Source of the DNA: Rhizobium tibeticum
GTDB lineage: Bacteria > Pseudomonadota > Alphaproteobacteria > Rhizobiales > Rhizobiaceae
Length of the DNA: 64,000 bases
Direction: 5' to 3'
NCBI RefSeq assembly: GCF_900110205.1
Contig: NZ_FOCV01000007.1
Coordinates: forward strand, 124,001-188,000
Under the pieces are notes generated by a model. The model had not been told where the DNA came from and searched no databases. It saw only the letters and a program-made list of their open reading frames with translations. This document shows, piece after piece, positions 26,761-36,068 of this stretch. The position numbers were made by a program, and so were the translations under genes. The first letter of the stretch is position 1, and each line of letters begins with the position of its first letter.

Positions 26761-27951
26761 ATGACGTCCAGTAAGAAGCGCTGGGCCCTCGTGGGCGCCG
26801 GCTTAGGACTTGCTGCGTCCGTTTCGGCCGCAGCCATCTTTTTCGAACTGCCGATGAGCACGACCGCCACGGCCGCTTCCACACCCGCACAGGCTCCCGC
26901 TGTGCCGGTGACGGTTGCCGTCGTCGCCAGCCGTGACGTGACGACATGGCAAGAGTTTTCCGGCCGGCTTGAGGCCGTCGACCGCGTGCAGATCCGTTCG
27001 CGCGTGGCCGGAGCCATCCAAGCCGTGCACTTCCGCGAAGGCGCGCTGGTGAAGGCGGGCGATCTGCTTTTCACCATCGACCCCGAACCCTATCAGGCGG
27101 CTGTTTCCCAGGCCGAGGGCCAGGTGGCATCTGCCGAGGCGAAGGTCAACCTCGCGCAGATCGAGCTGGAACGCGGCCGCAGGCTCTCAGACAACAAGAC
27201 GATTTCGCAAAGCGATCTCGATCAGCGTCAGAATGCCTTCACTGAAGCGCAGGCCGGCCTCCGTACCGCCCAGGCGGCGCTTCGTTCGGCACAGCTCGAA
27301 CTCGGCTACACCGAGGTCCATGCGCCGGTTGCCGGCCGTGTCGGCAAGATCGAGATCACCGTTGGTAACCTTGTTGCCGCTGGCTCCACATCTCCCGCTC
27401 TGACGACACTCGTGTCGGTCGATCCGATCTACGCAAGCTTCAATGCCAGCGAAGAGATGGTCACCAAGGCGCTTGCCGAACTACCGGCCGCTGATGGTGC
27501 CGTCCCCGCCGTCGAGCAGATCCCGGTCGAGGTCGGCACGCTGGCGGATCAGGGCACGCCGATCAAGGGCAAGCTGCAACTGATCGACAATCAGGTCGAT
27601 GCCGCAAGCGGCACGATCGGCGTTCGCGCCGTCTTCGACAATCCCGGCGGCAAGCTGATCCCCGGCCAGTTCGTCCGGGTTCGCATGGGCGAGCCGAAGG
27701 CCGAGAACAAGATCCTGATCAGCGACCGCGCCATCGGCACGGACCAGGACAAGAAGTTCGTGTTCGTCGTCGATGCGCAGAACAAGGTGAGCTATCGGCC
27801 CGTCCAGCTCGGTGCGGCGGCGGAAGGCCAGCGTATCGTCGAAAGCGGACTGACTGTCGGCGACACGATCGTCGTCAATGGCCTGCAGCGCATCCGTCCG
27901 GGCGCAGTGGTTGCGCCGCAGGCGGAAGAGAAAGTCGCCACGGCTCAATAA
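26761..27951 (+). CDS. RND efflux periplasmic adaptor (second system)
   Basis: A 396-residue membrane fusion protein with an N-terminal signal-anchor (WALVGAGLGLAASVSAAAIF) and a low-complexity Ala/Thr/Pro linker. The barrel-sandwich halves are QIRSRVAGAIQAVHF and YTEVHAPVAGRVGKI, with an alpha hairpin between. GTDQDKKFVFVVD marks the membrane-proximal region. GGAGAG lies before the ATG. It would couple the RND pump at 28074 to an outer-membrane channel that is not encoded here. It is similar in plan to, but clearly diverged from, the adaptor at 16042-17217. Confidence 0.93.
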   Translation: MTSSKKRWALVGAGLGLAASVSAAAIFFELPMSTTATAASTPAQAPAVPVTVAVVASRDVTTWQEFSGRLEAVDRVQIRSRVAGAIQAVHFREGALVKAGDLLFTIDPEPYQAAVSQAEGQVASAEAKVNLAQIELERGRRLSDNKTISQSDLDQRQNAFTEAQAGLRTAQAALRSAQLELGYTEVHAPVAGRVGKIEITVGNLVAAGSTSPALTTLVSVDPIYASFNASEEMVTKALAELPAADGAVPAVEQIPVEVGTLADQGTPIKGKLQLIDNQVDAASGTIGVRAVFDNPGGKLIPGQFVRVRMGEPKAENKILISDRAIGTDQDKKFVFVVDAQNKVSYRPVQLGAAAEGQRIVESGLTVGDTIVVNGLQRIRPGAVVAPQAEEKVATAQ

Positions 27952-28073
27952 GCCGAAGCATCCGGAGCGTCTCGGCGCTCCGCGGAAATTCCGAAAGACG
28001 CGATCCACCGGCGGCCTCCCAACCGCCGGAGAGGGTCGTTGCATCCCAGTTTCATCCCGGAGGGGGCTTTGAA

Positions 28074-31000
28074 ATGAATTTCTCCAGATTCTTTGTCGAC
28101 CGTCCGGTGTTCGCCGGAGTCCTATCGGTCCTCATCGTGGTCGCCGGTCTGCTCGGCCTGCGCGCACTGCCGATTTCCGAATATCCCGAAGTCGTTCCGC
28201 CATCGATCGTCGTGCGCGCCACCTATCCCGGCGCAAACCCGGAGGTCATCGCGCAGACGGTCGCAACGCCGCTCGAAGAACAGATCAACGGCGTCGAGGG
28301 CATGCTCTATATGTCCAGCCAGGCGACGTCCGACGGCGTCATGACGCTGACGGTCACCTTCAAGCTCGGCACGGACCCGGACAAGGCACAGCAGCTCGTC
28401 CAGAATCGCGTTTCGCAGGCCGAACCGCGTCTGCCGGAAGAGGTGAAGACCATCGGCATAACGACGGTCAAAAGCTCTCCCGACCTGATGATGGTCGTGA
28501 ACCTGATCTCGCCCGACAATCGCTATGACATCACCTATCTGCGCAACTACGGTGTCCTCAACATCAAGGATCGGCTGGCGCGTATCGATGGCGTCGGACA
28601 GGTTCAGGTCTTCGGTTCGGGCGACTATTCGATGCGCGTCTGGATCGACCCGCAGAAGGCTGCCGAGCATGGCCTTGCCGCCAGCGACGTCACCAATGCG
28701 ATCCGCGGCCAGAACGTGCAGGCCGCGGCCGGCACGATCGGCGCTTCGCCGAGCCTGTCAGGTGTAGACCTGCAGCTCAACGTCAATGCGCAGGGCCGCC
28801 TGCAGACGCCCGAGCAGTTCGGCAACATCATCGTCAAGACCGGCGCCAATGGCGAGATCACCCGTCTTCGCGACGTTGCCCGCATCGAGCTCGGCGCTGC
28901 CGATTATTCGCTGCGCTCGATCCTCGATGGCAAACCGGCAGTCGCTATCCCGGTCTTCCAGTCTCCGGGTTCCAACGCCATTACCATCTCGGACGAAGTT
29001 CAAACGACGATGGAAGAGCTGAAGACCGCGATGCCTGACGGCGTCAGCTACGAGATCGTCTATGACACGACGAAGTTCGTCCGGTCGTCGATCGAGAAGG
29101 TCGTCGACACGCTGCTCGAAGCCATTGCGCTCGTCGTCATCGTCGTCATTCTGTTCCTGCAGACATGGCGCGCCTCGATCATCCCGCTGATTGCCGTTCC
29201 GGTTTCGATCATCGGCACGTTTGCGGTGATGTACGTCTTCGGCTTCTCCATCAACGCGCTCAGCCTCTTCGGCCTCGTCTTGGCGATCGGCATCGTGGTG
29301 GACGACGCGATCGTCGTGGTCGAAAACGTCGAACGAAACATCGAGAACGGGCTCAGTCCGCGTGCTGCAACCTACAAGGCAATGAAGGAAGTCTCCGGCC
29401 CGATCATCGCGATCGCACTTGTGCTCGTCGCCGTCTTCGTGCCGCTCGCCTTCATCAGCGGGCTGTCGGGACAGTTCTATCGCCAGTTTGCGCTGACGAT
29501 CGCGATTTCGACCGTCATCTCGGCCTTCAACTCGCTGACATTGTCACCGGCACTCGCGTCCCTCTTGCTGCAGGACCATCACGCCAAGCGTGATTGGCTG
29601 ACACGCGCCATGGATGCCGTCTTCGGCTGGTTCTTCCGGGGCTTCAACAAGGCCTTCGGTGCCGGTTCACGGGGCTATGGAAAGGGCGTCGGCGGCCTCG
29701 TGTCGCGTAAGAGCATCGTCATGCTTGTGTATCTGGCGCTCGCCGGCGCGACCTACGGTCTGTTCAATGCCGTACCGGGCGGCTTCGTGCCGGCTCAGGA
29801 CAAGCAATATCTGATCGGCTTTGCCCAGCTGCCGGATGCTGCGAGCCTGGACCGCACCGAAGACGTCATCAAGCGGATGAGCGACATTGCCATGGCCGAA
29901 CCCGGCGTCGCGCATGCCATCGCCTTCCCGGGCCTGTCGATCAACGGCTTCACCAACTCCTCGAACGCCGGCATTGTCTTCGTGACGCTGAAGGATTTCG
30001 AGGAACGCAAGTCGCCGGCGCTCTCAGGCGGTGCGATCGCCATGTCCCTGAACCAGAAGTTCGGGGCGATCCAGGATGCCTTCATTGCGATGTTCCCGCC
30101 GCCGCCGGTCAATGGTCTCGGCACGACGGGCGGCTTCAAGATGCAGCTCGAAGACCGGGCCGGTCTCGGCTATCAGGTGCTCGACGAGGCCAACAAGGCG
30201 ATGATCGCCAAGGCCTACCAGACGCCTGAACTGACGGGCATCTTCTCTGCCTATCAGATCAATGTTCCGCAGCTCTATGCCGATCTCGACCGTGAGAAGG
30301 CCGAACAGCTGGGCGTCCCTGTGACTGACGTTTTCGAGACACTGCAGATCTATCTCGGTTCGCTCTATGTCAACGACTTCAACGCCTTCGGCCGCACCTA
30401 CAGCGTGCGCGTCCAGGCCGATGCCAAGTTCCGTGCCCAGCCCGAGGACATTGGCAAGCTGAAGGTTCGTTCGGCATCGGGCCAAATGATCCCGCTGTCT
30501 GCGCTCCTGAAGGTGAACGCGACAACCGGGCCGGAGCGGACCAACCGTTATAACGGTTTCCTCTCCGCCGATATCAACGGCGGTCCAGCTCCGGGCTTTT
30601 CGTCAGGCCAGGCTCAGGCGGCGATCGAGAAGATCGCCGACGAAACGCTCCCCAAGGGCATCGCCTTCGAATGGACGGATCTGACCTATCAGCAGATCCT
30701 GGCGGGCAATTCCGGCGTGATCGTCTTCCCGCTGGCGCTGCTGCTCGTCTTCCTCGTGCTCGCTGCACAGTATGAGAGCCTTGCCCTGCCGATCGCGATC
30801 ATCATGATCGTGCCGATGGGCGTGTTGGCGGCACTGACAGGCGTCTGGCTGACCGGTGGAGACAACAACATCTTCACGCAGATCGGGCTGGTGGTCCTTG
30901 TCGGCCTCTCGGCGAAGAACGCGATCCTGATCGTGGAATTCGCTCGCGAGCTGGAATTCGAAGGCCGCACGCCGGTACAGGCGGCAATCGAAGCAAGCCG

Positions 31001-31280
31001 CCTGCGCCTGCGTCCGATCTTGATGACCTCGATGGCGTTCATCATGGGCGTCGTGCCATTGGTCGTTTCAACTGGCGCGGGTGCCGAGATGCGGGCCGCC
31101 ATGGGTGTGGCCGTGTTCTCGGGCATGATCGGCGTCACATTCTTCGGCATCTTCATGACGCCAGTGTTTTACGTGCTGGTTCGCAAGCTGACAGGCAACC
31201 GTCCGCTGGTGCAGCACAAGGAGCACGAGCACGAGCAGGAAGAGAACGAAGCGAAAGTCATACGGCTCGCCGCCGAATAG
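28074..31280 (+). CDS. RND multidrug efflux permease (second system)
   Basis: A 1068-residue AcrB/MexB-type pump. N-terminus FFVDRPVFAGVLSVLIVV; proton-relay Asp pair in GIVVDDAIVVVENVER; relay Lys in GLSAKNAILIVEFA; 6+6 helix duplication with large periplasmic loops. A histidine/glutamate-rich tail (HKEHEHEQEENE) ends the protein. GGAGG precedes the start, 122 bases after the adaptor. A strong terminator follows. With the upstream LysR and hydrolase-like gene it forms a self-contained inducible efflux unit. Confidence 0.94.
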   Translation: MNFSRFFVDRPVFAGVLSVLIVVAGLLGLRALPISEYPEVVPPSIVVRATYPGANPEVIAQTVATPLEEQINGVEGMLYMSSQATSDGVMTLTVTFKLGTDPDKAQQLVQNRVSQAEPRLPEEVKTIGITTVKSSPDLMMVVNLISPDNRYDITYLRNYGVLNIKDRLARIDGVGQVQVFGSGDYSMRVWIDPQKAAEHGLAASDVTNAIRGQNVQAAAGTIGASPSLSGVDLQLNVNAQGRLQTPEQFGNIIVKTGANGEITRLRDVARIELGAADYSLRSILDGKPAVAIPVFQSPGSNAITISDEVQTTMEELKTAMPDGVSYEIVYDTTKFVRSSIEKVVDTLLEAIALVVIVVILFLQTWRASIIPLIAVPVSIIGTFAVMYVFGFSINALSLFGLVLAIGIVVDDAIVVVENVERNIENGLSPRAATYKAMKEVSGPIIAIALVLVAVFVPLAFISGLSGQFYRQFALTIAISTVISAFNSLTLSPALASLLLQDHHAKRDWLTRAMDAVFGWFFRGFNKAFGAGSRGYGKGVGGLVSRKSIVMLVYLALAGATYGLFNAVPGGFVPAQDKQYLIGFAQLPDAASLDRTEDVIKRMSDIAMAEPGVAHAIAFPGLSINGFTNSSNAGIVFVTLKDFEERKSPALSGGAIAMSLNQKFGAIQDAFIAMFPPPPVNGLGTTGGFKMQLEDRAGLGYQVLDEANKAMIAKAYQTPELTGIFSAYQINVPQLYADLDREKAEQLGVPVTDVFETLQIYLGSLYVNDFNAFGRTYSVRVQADAKFRAQPEDIGKLKVRSASGQMIPLSALLKVNATTGPERTNRYNGFLSADINGGPAPGFSSGQAQAAIEKIADETLPKGIAFEWTDLTYQQILAGNSGVIVFPLALLLVFLVLAAQYESLALPIAIIMIVPMGVLAALTGVWLTGGDNNIFTQIGLVVLVGLSAKNAILIVEFARELEFEGRTPVQAAIEASRLRLRPILMTSMAFIMGVVPLVVSTGAGAEMRAAMGVAVFSGMIGVTFFGIFMTPVFYVLVRKLTGNRPLVQHKEHEHEQEENEAKVIRLAAE

Positions 31281-31302
31281 CCCCCACTGCGCGGCGAGAC
31301 GT

Positions 31303-31337
31303 GGAAAGGCGGAGCAGTGCTCCGCCTTTCCTGTTTT
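31303..31337 (+). terminator. Rho-independent terminator of the second RND operon
   Basis: GGAAAGGCGGAGC (31303-31315) pairs perfectly with GCTCCGCCTTTCC (31319-31331) around an AGT loop, followed by TGTTTT. It is placed 22 bases after the pump stop codon. Confidence 0.9.
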
Positions 31338-31420
31338 CATGGGCTGACCATGCGGCTATGTCGCGAAGGGCAGGGCCGGGCGAGGGGAGTCGCGCGGTGA
31401 ATGGTTGATAAAGGTCGCCA

Positions 31421-31560
31421 CTGCATATTGCCATGATCGGCGCAGCGGGAGTGATCGGGCGCAAGCTGACCGCGCGGCTCGTCGCCGACGGGCAGCTCGC
31501 AGGTCAAGCCGCCACTCGCTTTCCCTTGTCGACGTCGTCACACCGGTCGCCCCGGAGTTC
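31421..31560 (+). pseudogene. Frameshifted 5' remnant of an NAD-dependent epimerase/dehydrogenase
   Basis: Translation from 31421 gives HIAMIGAAGVIGRKLTARLV and then ADGQLAGQ, a clear NAD-binding Rossmann start of the sugar epimerase or erythronate-dehydrogenase type. Around 31520 the similarity moves to another frame (SLSLVDVVTPVAPEF, expected just after the first helix), consistent with loss of one base. Recognisable homology ends near 31560. The original start codon position now reads CTG. About 45 codons of a gene normally over 300 codons long survive. The rest of 31338-31740 shows no gene. Confidence 0.5.
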
Positions 31561-31740
31561 GTCGAACATGGCGGCGGTGAAACCGATCACAGCGGTTTGC
31601 TGCTGCAACTCGAAGAAAACAATCACCGTTCCTCGAAAGGCTGAATTGCCTAGTGCACAGGATCTCTGTCAAAATCGACGCTGCGTTCGACCTGCAATGA
31701 TTGATGGATTTTTAGGGGGTTCTAATTAATCTCTCGCCAA

Positions 31741-33609
31741 ATGGTTGGTTCGGCACGTACAAAGGACTTCCCTGGTGTCGCCATGACACCATACTGTTAC
31801 TTGAAGCTGCATGAGGCTTGGACGGCGTTGGCATCGAGCAGTCCCACACGGTCCGAACGAGAGTTCCAGGACATTCTGCGGCGCCTTGAGCTTGCACTCG
31901 ACGCGTCACAGATCGGTGTGTGGGAGCACAACCTCGATCAGAATGAGATCGCCTGGGATGTCCAGATGCATCGCCTCTACCAGACCGGGAGAGAAAGTGG
32001 TCCGGTCCCGACTGCGATCTGGTCAAACGCAATTCACCCCGACGATCGCGCCCGCGCCGAACAGGAATTCGAGGACGCCATTGCCAGACGCGGGCAATAT
32101 AATTCGGAGTTCCGGATCGTTTGGCCGGACGGCGAGATAAGATATATCCGATCACGGGCCCATTTCTACGTGAACGAAGATGGGTCGCCCTCCTTTATCG
32201 GCGCGGAGTGGGACGTCACGGCAGACGTACTGCTTGCGAACGAGGCGGCTCGCCAACGGGCGGTCGCCGAGGCGCGGGCCTTGGCTTTGGAAGAAAGCAG
32301 TGCACGCATCGAGTATGTGGCGGAACACGACTATCTGACGGGTCTTCCCAACCGTCGCCTTTTCGACAAGCGCCTGGCCGAATTGGCCGACGATGCCTCG
32401 GTCTCGACGCTTGCAGTTCTCCACCTCGACCTCGACGAGTTCAAGCAGATCAACGACAGTCATGGCCATGCCGCCGGCGACATCGTGCTGCGTGCCGCGG
32501 CCTTGCGGATCGAGGCCGCCATTCCAAAAGCCGCAATGGCGGCACGTATCGGCGGCGACGAATTCGTCATCCTTCTCGTCAATTTCGGAGGGTTGACGGA
32601 ACTGAATCGTATGGCGCGTGACGTGCAGCGGCGCTTGAAGAAGAAGATTCGCTTCGGCCACGAAATGCTGCAATCCGGAGCTTCGATCGGCATTTCCTGG
32701 TCGGCAGATCGCTCTGGCTCCAACCTGCTGGCTGAGTCCGATATCGCGCTCTATCAGGCAAAAACATCGGGGCGCGACCGCGTCGAGTTCTTTTCACAGC
32801 AACTTAAAGACGATCTTATGGGCAAGCGGCGCCTTGCAGAAGAGCTGAAGCTTGCGCTGGAGCAAGGCGATATCATTCCATTTTACCAATTGCAGCTCGA
32901 TGCTCATACGCGCGAGATCGTCGGCATCGAGGCACTGGCACGCTGGCATCACAGCGAGCGTGGCACTCTCTCACCCGGGATCTTCCTGAAGATCGCCGAC
33001 GAGTTCGGTTTGTCGTCCGAAATCGATGCTTCGATCCTGAGGCGCGTTCTCGCGGACCGGCTGAGCTGGGGGCAGCATGCAACAGCCTTGCCACGGATCT
33101 CGGTCAACATTTCGGGACAGCGCCTCTACGATCCGCAATTGATCGACGATCTTAAGACGCTCGAGATACCGGAAGGTGCCCTGGTTTTCGAACTGGTCGA
33201 GACGATTTTCCTGGATGATTGCGACGACGAGCTCCTGCAGACTGTCGATCGCATTAAGCAGATGGGAATCGAGATTGAGATCGATGATTTCGGTTCCGGC
33301 CACGCGTCGCTCATCGGCCTTGTCCGGCTGCGCCCGGCACGCCTGAAGATCGACCGGCAACTGGTGAGCGAGGTGGATACCTCCTCCGAGCAGCGCCGCG
33401 TCGTCAAGTCGATCGTCGAGATCGGCAAGGCTCTCGGTGTGGACATTATCGCAGAAGGAGTCGAAACCGAAAACCATGCCGTGACGCTCGCCAAGCTCGG
33501 CTGCCACACGTTGCAGGGCTTCGCGCTGGGCCATCCGTTGCCGGCATCCGAGATCGATAGCATCTTCGCTTCGAAAAAGGCGACGCTGGCCGCCAACCTT
33601 CGTCGTTAG
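31741..33609 (+). CDS. PAS-GGDEF-EAL cyclic-di-GMP protein
   Basis: A 622-residue cytoplasmic signalling protein. Residues about 45-165 form a PAS domain (WEHNLDQNEIAWDVQMHRLY, then HPDDRARAEQEF and FRIVWPDGEIRYI). Residues about 195-355 form a GGDEF domain with intact RIGGDEF near 270. Residues about 370-610 form an EAL domain with EAL near 397, DDFGSG and EGVET, so both diguanylate cyclase and phosphodiesterase motifs are intact. No RxxD inhibitory site precedes GGDEF. No membrane helix is seen. The start could be 31741 or the ATG at 31783; neither has a clear ribosome binding site. It may tune exopolysaccharide or motility through c-di-GMP; that is inference from family and setting. Confidence 0.93.
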   Translation: MVGSARTKDFPGVAMTPYCYLKLHEAWTALASSSPTRSEREFQDILRRLELALDASQIGVWEHNLDQNEIAWDVQMHRLYQTGRESGPVPTAIWSNAIHPDDRARAEQEFEDAIARRGQYNSEFRIVWPDGEIRYIRSRAHFYVNEDGSPSFIGAEWDVTADVLLANEAARQRAVAEARALALEESSARIEYVAEHDYLTGLPNRRLFDKRLAELADDASVSTLAVLHLDLDEFKQINDSHGHAAGDIVLRAAALRIEAAIPKAAMAARIGGDEFVILLVNFGGLTELNRMARDVQRRLKKKIRFGHEMLQSGASIGISWSADRSGSNLLAESDIALYQAKTSGRDRVEFFSQQLKDDLMGKRRLAEELKLALEQGDIIPFYQLQLDAHTREIVGIEALARWHHSERGTLSPGIFLKIADEFGLSSEIDASILRRVLADRLSWGQHATALPRISVNISGQRLYDPQLIDDLKTLEIPEGALVFELVETIFLDDCDDELLQTVDRIKQMGIEIEIDDFGSGHASLIGLVRLRPARLKIDRQLVSEVDTSSEQRRVVKSIVEIGKALGVDIIAEGVETENHAVTLAKLGCHTLQGFALGHPLPASEIDSIFASKKATLAANLRR

Positions 33610-33627
33610 CTAGCCTGGGTAGAGCGC

Positions 33628-34644
33628 TTACGGCTCGAGTTCGCCGCGGGCTTCCAGATACCAGTCGACGAAAGCCTTCACGCCCACATTCAGCGTCGTC
33701 TCCGGCTTGTAGCCGGTCAGAGCCACCAGCAAATCGGGGCTGGCAAAGGTGCGCGGCACGTCACCCTTTTGCATCGGCAGCATCTTGCGCTTTGCCGGCT
33801 GGCCGAGTGTCTTTTCGACGGTCTCGACGAAGGTCATCAGGTTCTCGGGTTGACCGCCGCCGATATTGACGACACGGAACGGAGCCTGATGCGAAAGCGT
33901 CTCGACACGTTGGTCTGCCACGCGGTTGGCTTCCGACGGAGCGACGGACGAGAGTCGGACAACCGCCTCCACGAGGTCATCGATATAGGTGAAGTCGCGG
34001 CTCATCTGGCCTTCGCCGTAGATCTCGATCGGCTGGTCCTCCAGCATGTTCTTCACGAACTTGAAGAGCGCCATATCGGGACGGCCCCAGGGGCCGTAGA
34101 CGGTGAAGAAGCGGAAGGCTGTGGTCGGGACCTTGTGGAGATGGGCATAGCTGTGCGCCATCAGTTCCATCGATTTTTTCGTCGCCGCATAGAAGGTGAG
34201 CGGCTCGTCCGCCCGGTCTGTCTCGCGGAACGGAACAGACGGGTTGGCACCGTAGATCGACGACGTCGAGGCCAGCATCAGATGGTTGACGCCGACATCC
34301 TTGGCGATCTCGAGGATGTTCCAGGACCCTTCCAGGTTGGACGTCAGATAGGCCTTCGGGTTTTCGAGGCTGTAGCGCACGCCGGCTTGTGCTGCGAGAT
34401 GCACCATCACATCGGGCGTTGCGCTTTCCACGGCCTCTTCCAGGGCCTTGCGATCTTCCAGCATGGCTGTCACCGAGCGAAAGGCCGGAAACTGTGCCAG
34501 CGCCGCGTTGCGCATGTGCTTGAGCTTGATGTTGTAGTAGTGCGTCATGCCATCGAAGCCGACGACTTCGTGGCCATCCTGCAGCAGGCGGCGGGCAAGG
34601 TGAAAGCCGATGAAGCCCGCGGTGCCGGTGATGAAATAGCGCAT
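33628..34644 (-). CDS. lpsL: LpsL, UDP-glucuronate 4-epimerase
   Basis: A 338-residue extended SDR nucleotide-sugar epimerase that converts UDP-glucuronate to UDP-galacturonate. Seen: [15 protein letters not shown]ossmann motif, [19 protein letters not shown] and catalytic YAATK, then [18 protein letters not shown], characteristic of the LpsL/Cap-type UDP-glucuronate epimerases. The start at 34644 lies two bases after the rkpK stop, so the pair is translationally linked, as in S. meliloti, where the two act in lipopolysaccharide and K-antigen sugar supply. The longer in-frame extension to 34800 overlaps rkpK and is rejected. Confidence 0.92.
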   Translation of the reverse strand: MRYFITGTAGFIGFHLARRLLQDGHEVVGFDGMTHYYNIKLKHMRNAALAQFPAFRSVTAMLEDRKALEEAVESATPDVMVHLAAQAGVRYSLENPKAYLTSNLEGSWNILEIAKDVGVNHLMLASTSSIYGANPSVPFRETDRADEPLTFYAATKKSMELMAHSYAHLHKVPTTAFRFFTVYGPWGRPDMALFKFVKNMLEDQPIEIYGEGQMSRDFTYIDDLVEAVVRLSSVAPSEANRVADQRVETLSHQAPFRVVNIGGGQPENLMTFVETVEKTLGQPAKRKMLPMQKGDVPRTFASPDLLVALTGYKPETTLNVGVKAFVDWYLEARGELEP

Positions 34645-34646
34645 CT

Positions 34647-35972
34647 CTACTGCTTCTCGTTCTTCTTTCCGATAGCGAAATAGGCGAAGCCATGCTTGGT
34701 CACTTCGGCGACGGGATAGATATTGCGCAGGTCGACGATCGTCGGGGTCTTCACCAGCGACTTCATCCGCTTGAGATCGAGCGCTCGGAACTCGTCCCAT
34801 TCGGTGACGATGACGATGGCGTCCGCGTCTTCGGCGATCTCGTAGGGGTCGTTGCCGTAGGTGATCGGGCCGATGACCTCCTTCGCCATCTCCATGCCTT
34901 CCGGATCGTAGGCGTGGACGTTGGCGCCGCCGTCCAGCAGGGCCTGGATGATGGTGATCGACGGTGCATCGCGCATGTCGTCGGTGTTCGGCTTGAAGGT
35001 CAGGCCGAGGATGGCAATCTTCTTGCCGCGAACAGTGCCGTCGCAGGCGGCGATGACCTTGCGGCCCATGGCGCGCTTGCGGTTGTCGTTGATCGCGACC
35101 GTCGTCTCGATGAGGCGGACCGGGCTGTCATGATCCTGCGCGGTCTGGACCAGCGCCAGCGTATCCTTGGGGAAGCACGAACCGCCGTAGCCGGGGCCGG
35201 CATGCAGGAACTTGTCGCCGATGCGCTTGTCCATGCCGATGCCCTTGGCGACCTTCTGCACGTCGGCGCCGATCTGCTCGCAAAGGTCGGCGATCTCGTT
35301 GATGAAGGTGATCTTCATCGCCAAGAAGGCGTTGGCCGCGTACTTGATCAGCTCGGAGGTGCGGCGTTCGCAGAAATAGAGCGGTGCCTCGTTGAGGTAG
35401 AGCGGGCGATAGACCTCGCGCATGACTTCCACGGCGCGCGGTTCCTCGGTGCCAAGGACGATGCGATCCGGGCGCTTGAAGTCGGTAATTGCGGCGCCCT
35501 CGCGCAGGAATTCCGGATTGGAAACGACGGAAATATCCTTCTCGGGGAATTCCTCGCGGAAGATGCGCTCGATCTCATCGCCGGTGCCGACAGGAACCGT
35601 TGACTTGGTGACGACGACGGTAAATCCGCAGACCGCCGCCGCGATCTCGCGGGCGGCCAAGGTAGGAACATAGACGTAACTCAGGTCGGCATGGCCATCG
35701 CCGCGCCGCGACGGCGTGCCGACAGCGATGAAGACGACGTCCGCACTTGCGACGGATGCCGCCAGCTCCTTGGAAAAATCCAAGCGACCGGCGTTGCGGT
35801 TATGGTCGATGATGTTGTCAAGGCCGGGTTCGAAAATCGGAACTTTGCCGGCTTCGAGGGCGTCGATCTTCGCGGCAGACTTGTCGACACAGGTGACATG
35901 GTGGCCGAAATCGGCGAGGCAGGCACCGGAGACAAGGCCGACATAGCCCGAGCCAATCATCACAATACGCAT
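34647..35972 (-). CDS. rkpK: RkpK, UDP-glucose 6-dehydrogenase
   Basis: A 441-residue NAD-dependent enzyme that oxidises UDP-glucose to UDP-glucuronate. Seen: [16 protein letters not shown] nucleotide-binding start, [27 protein letters not shown], the catalytic cysteine in [11 protein letters not shown] and the [16 protein letters not shown] segment. The start at 35972 fits the family; a frame extension to 36026 does not. Its product feeds LpsL directly downstream. It lies 96 bases after manC. Confidence 0.95.
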   Translation of the reverse strand: MRIVMIGSGYVGLVSGACLADFGHHVTCVDKSAAKIDALEAGKVPIFEPGLDNIIDHNRNAGRLDFSKELAASVASADVVFIAVGTPSRRGDGHADLSYVYVPTLAAREIAAAVCGFTVVVTKSTVPVGTGDEIERIFREEFPEKDISVVSNPEFLREGAAITDFKRPDRIVLGTEEPRAVEVMREVYRPLYLNEAPLYFCERRTSELIKYAANAFLAMKITFINEIADLCEQIGADVQKVAKGIGMDKRIGDKFLHAGPGYGGSCFPKDTLALVQTAQDHDSPVRLIETTVAINDNRKRAMGRKVIAACDGTVRGKKIAILGLTFKPNTDDMRDAPSITIIQALLDGGANVHAYDPEGMEMAKEVIGPITYGNDPYEIAEDADAIVIVTEWDEFRALDLKRMKSLVKTPTIVDLRNIYPVAEVTKHGFAYFAIGKKNEKQ

Positions 35973-36068
35973 GGGTACATTCCCTGGGACAGCAATCGCG
36001 GCCCGGCCGATTGGCGGGGGCCGCAATGGTGTTACAGGGCGACGTTTATAAGTTCAAGACAGAGATGA

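Noticed and set aside
33610..33640. tRNA-like string near the end of the GGDEF-EAL gene (GGGTAGAGCGC)
   Set aside because: No cloverleaf, T-loop or acceptor stem can be formed around it.
34692..35603. 303-codon plus-strand frame opposite rkpK
   Set aside because: Shadow of a conserved gene; the sense strand carries every UDP-glucose dehydrogenase motif.
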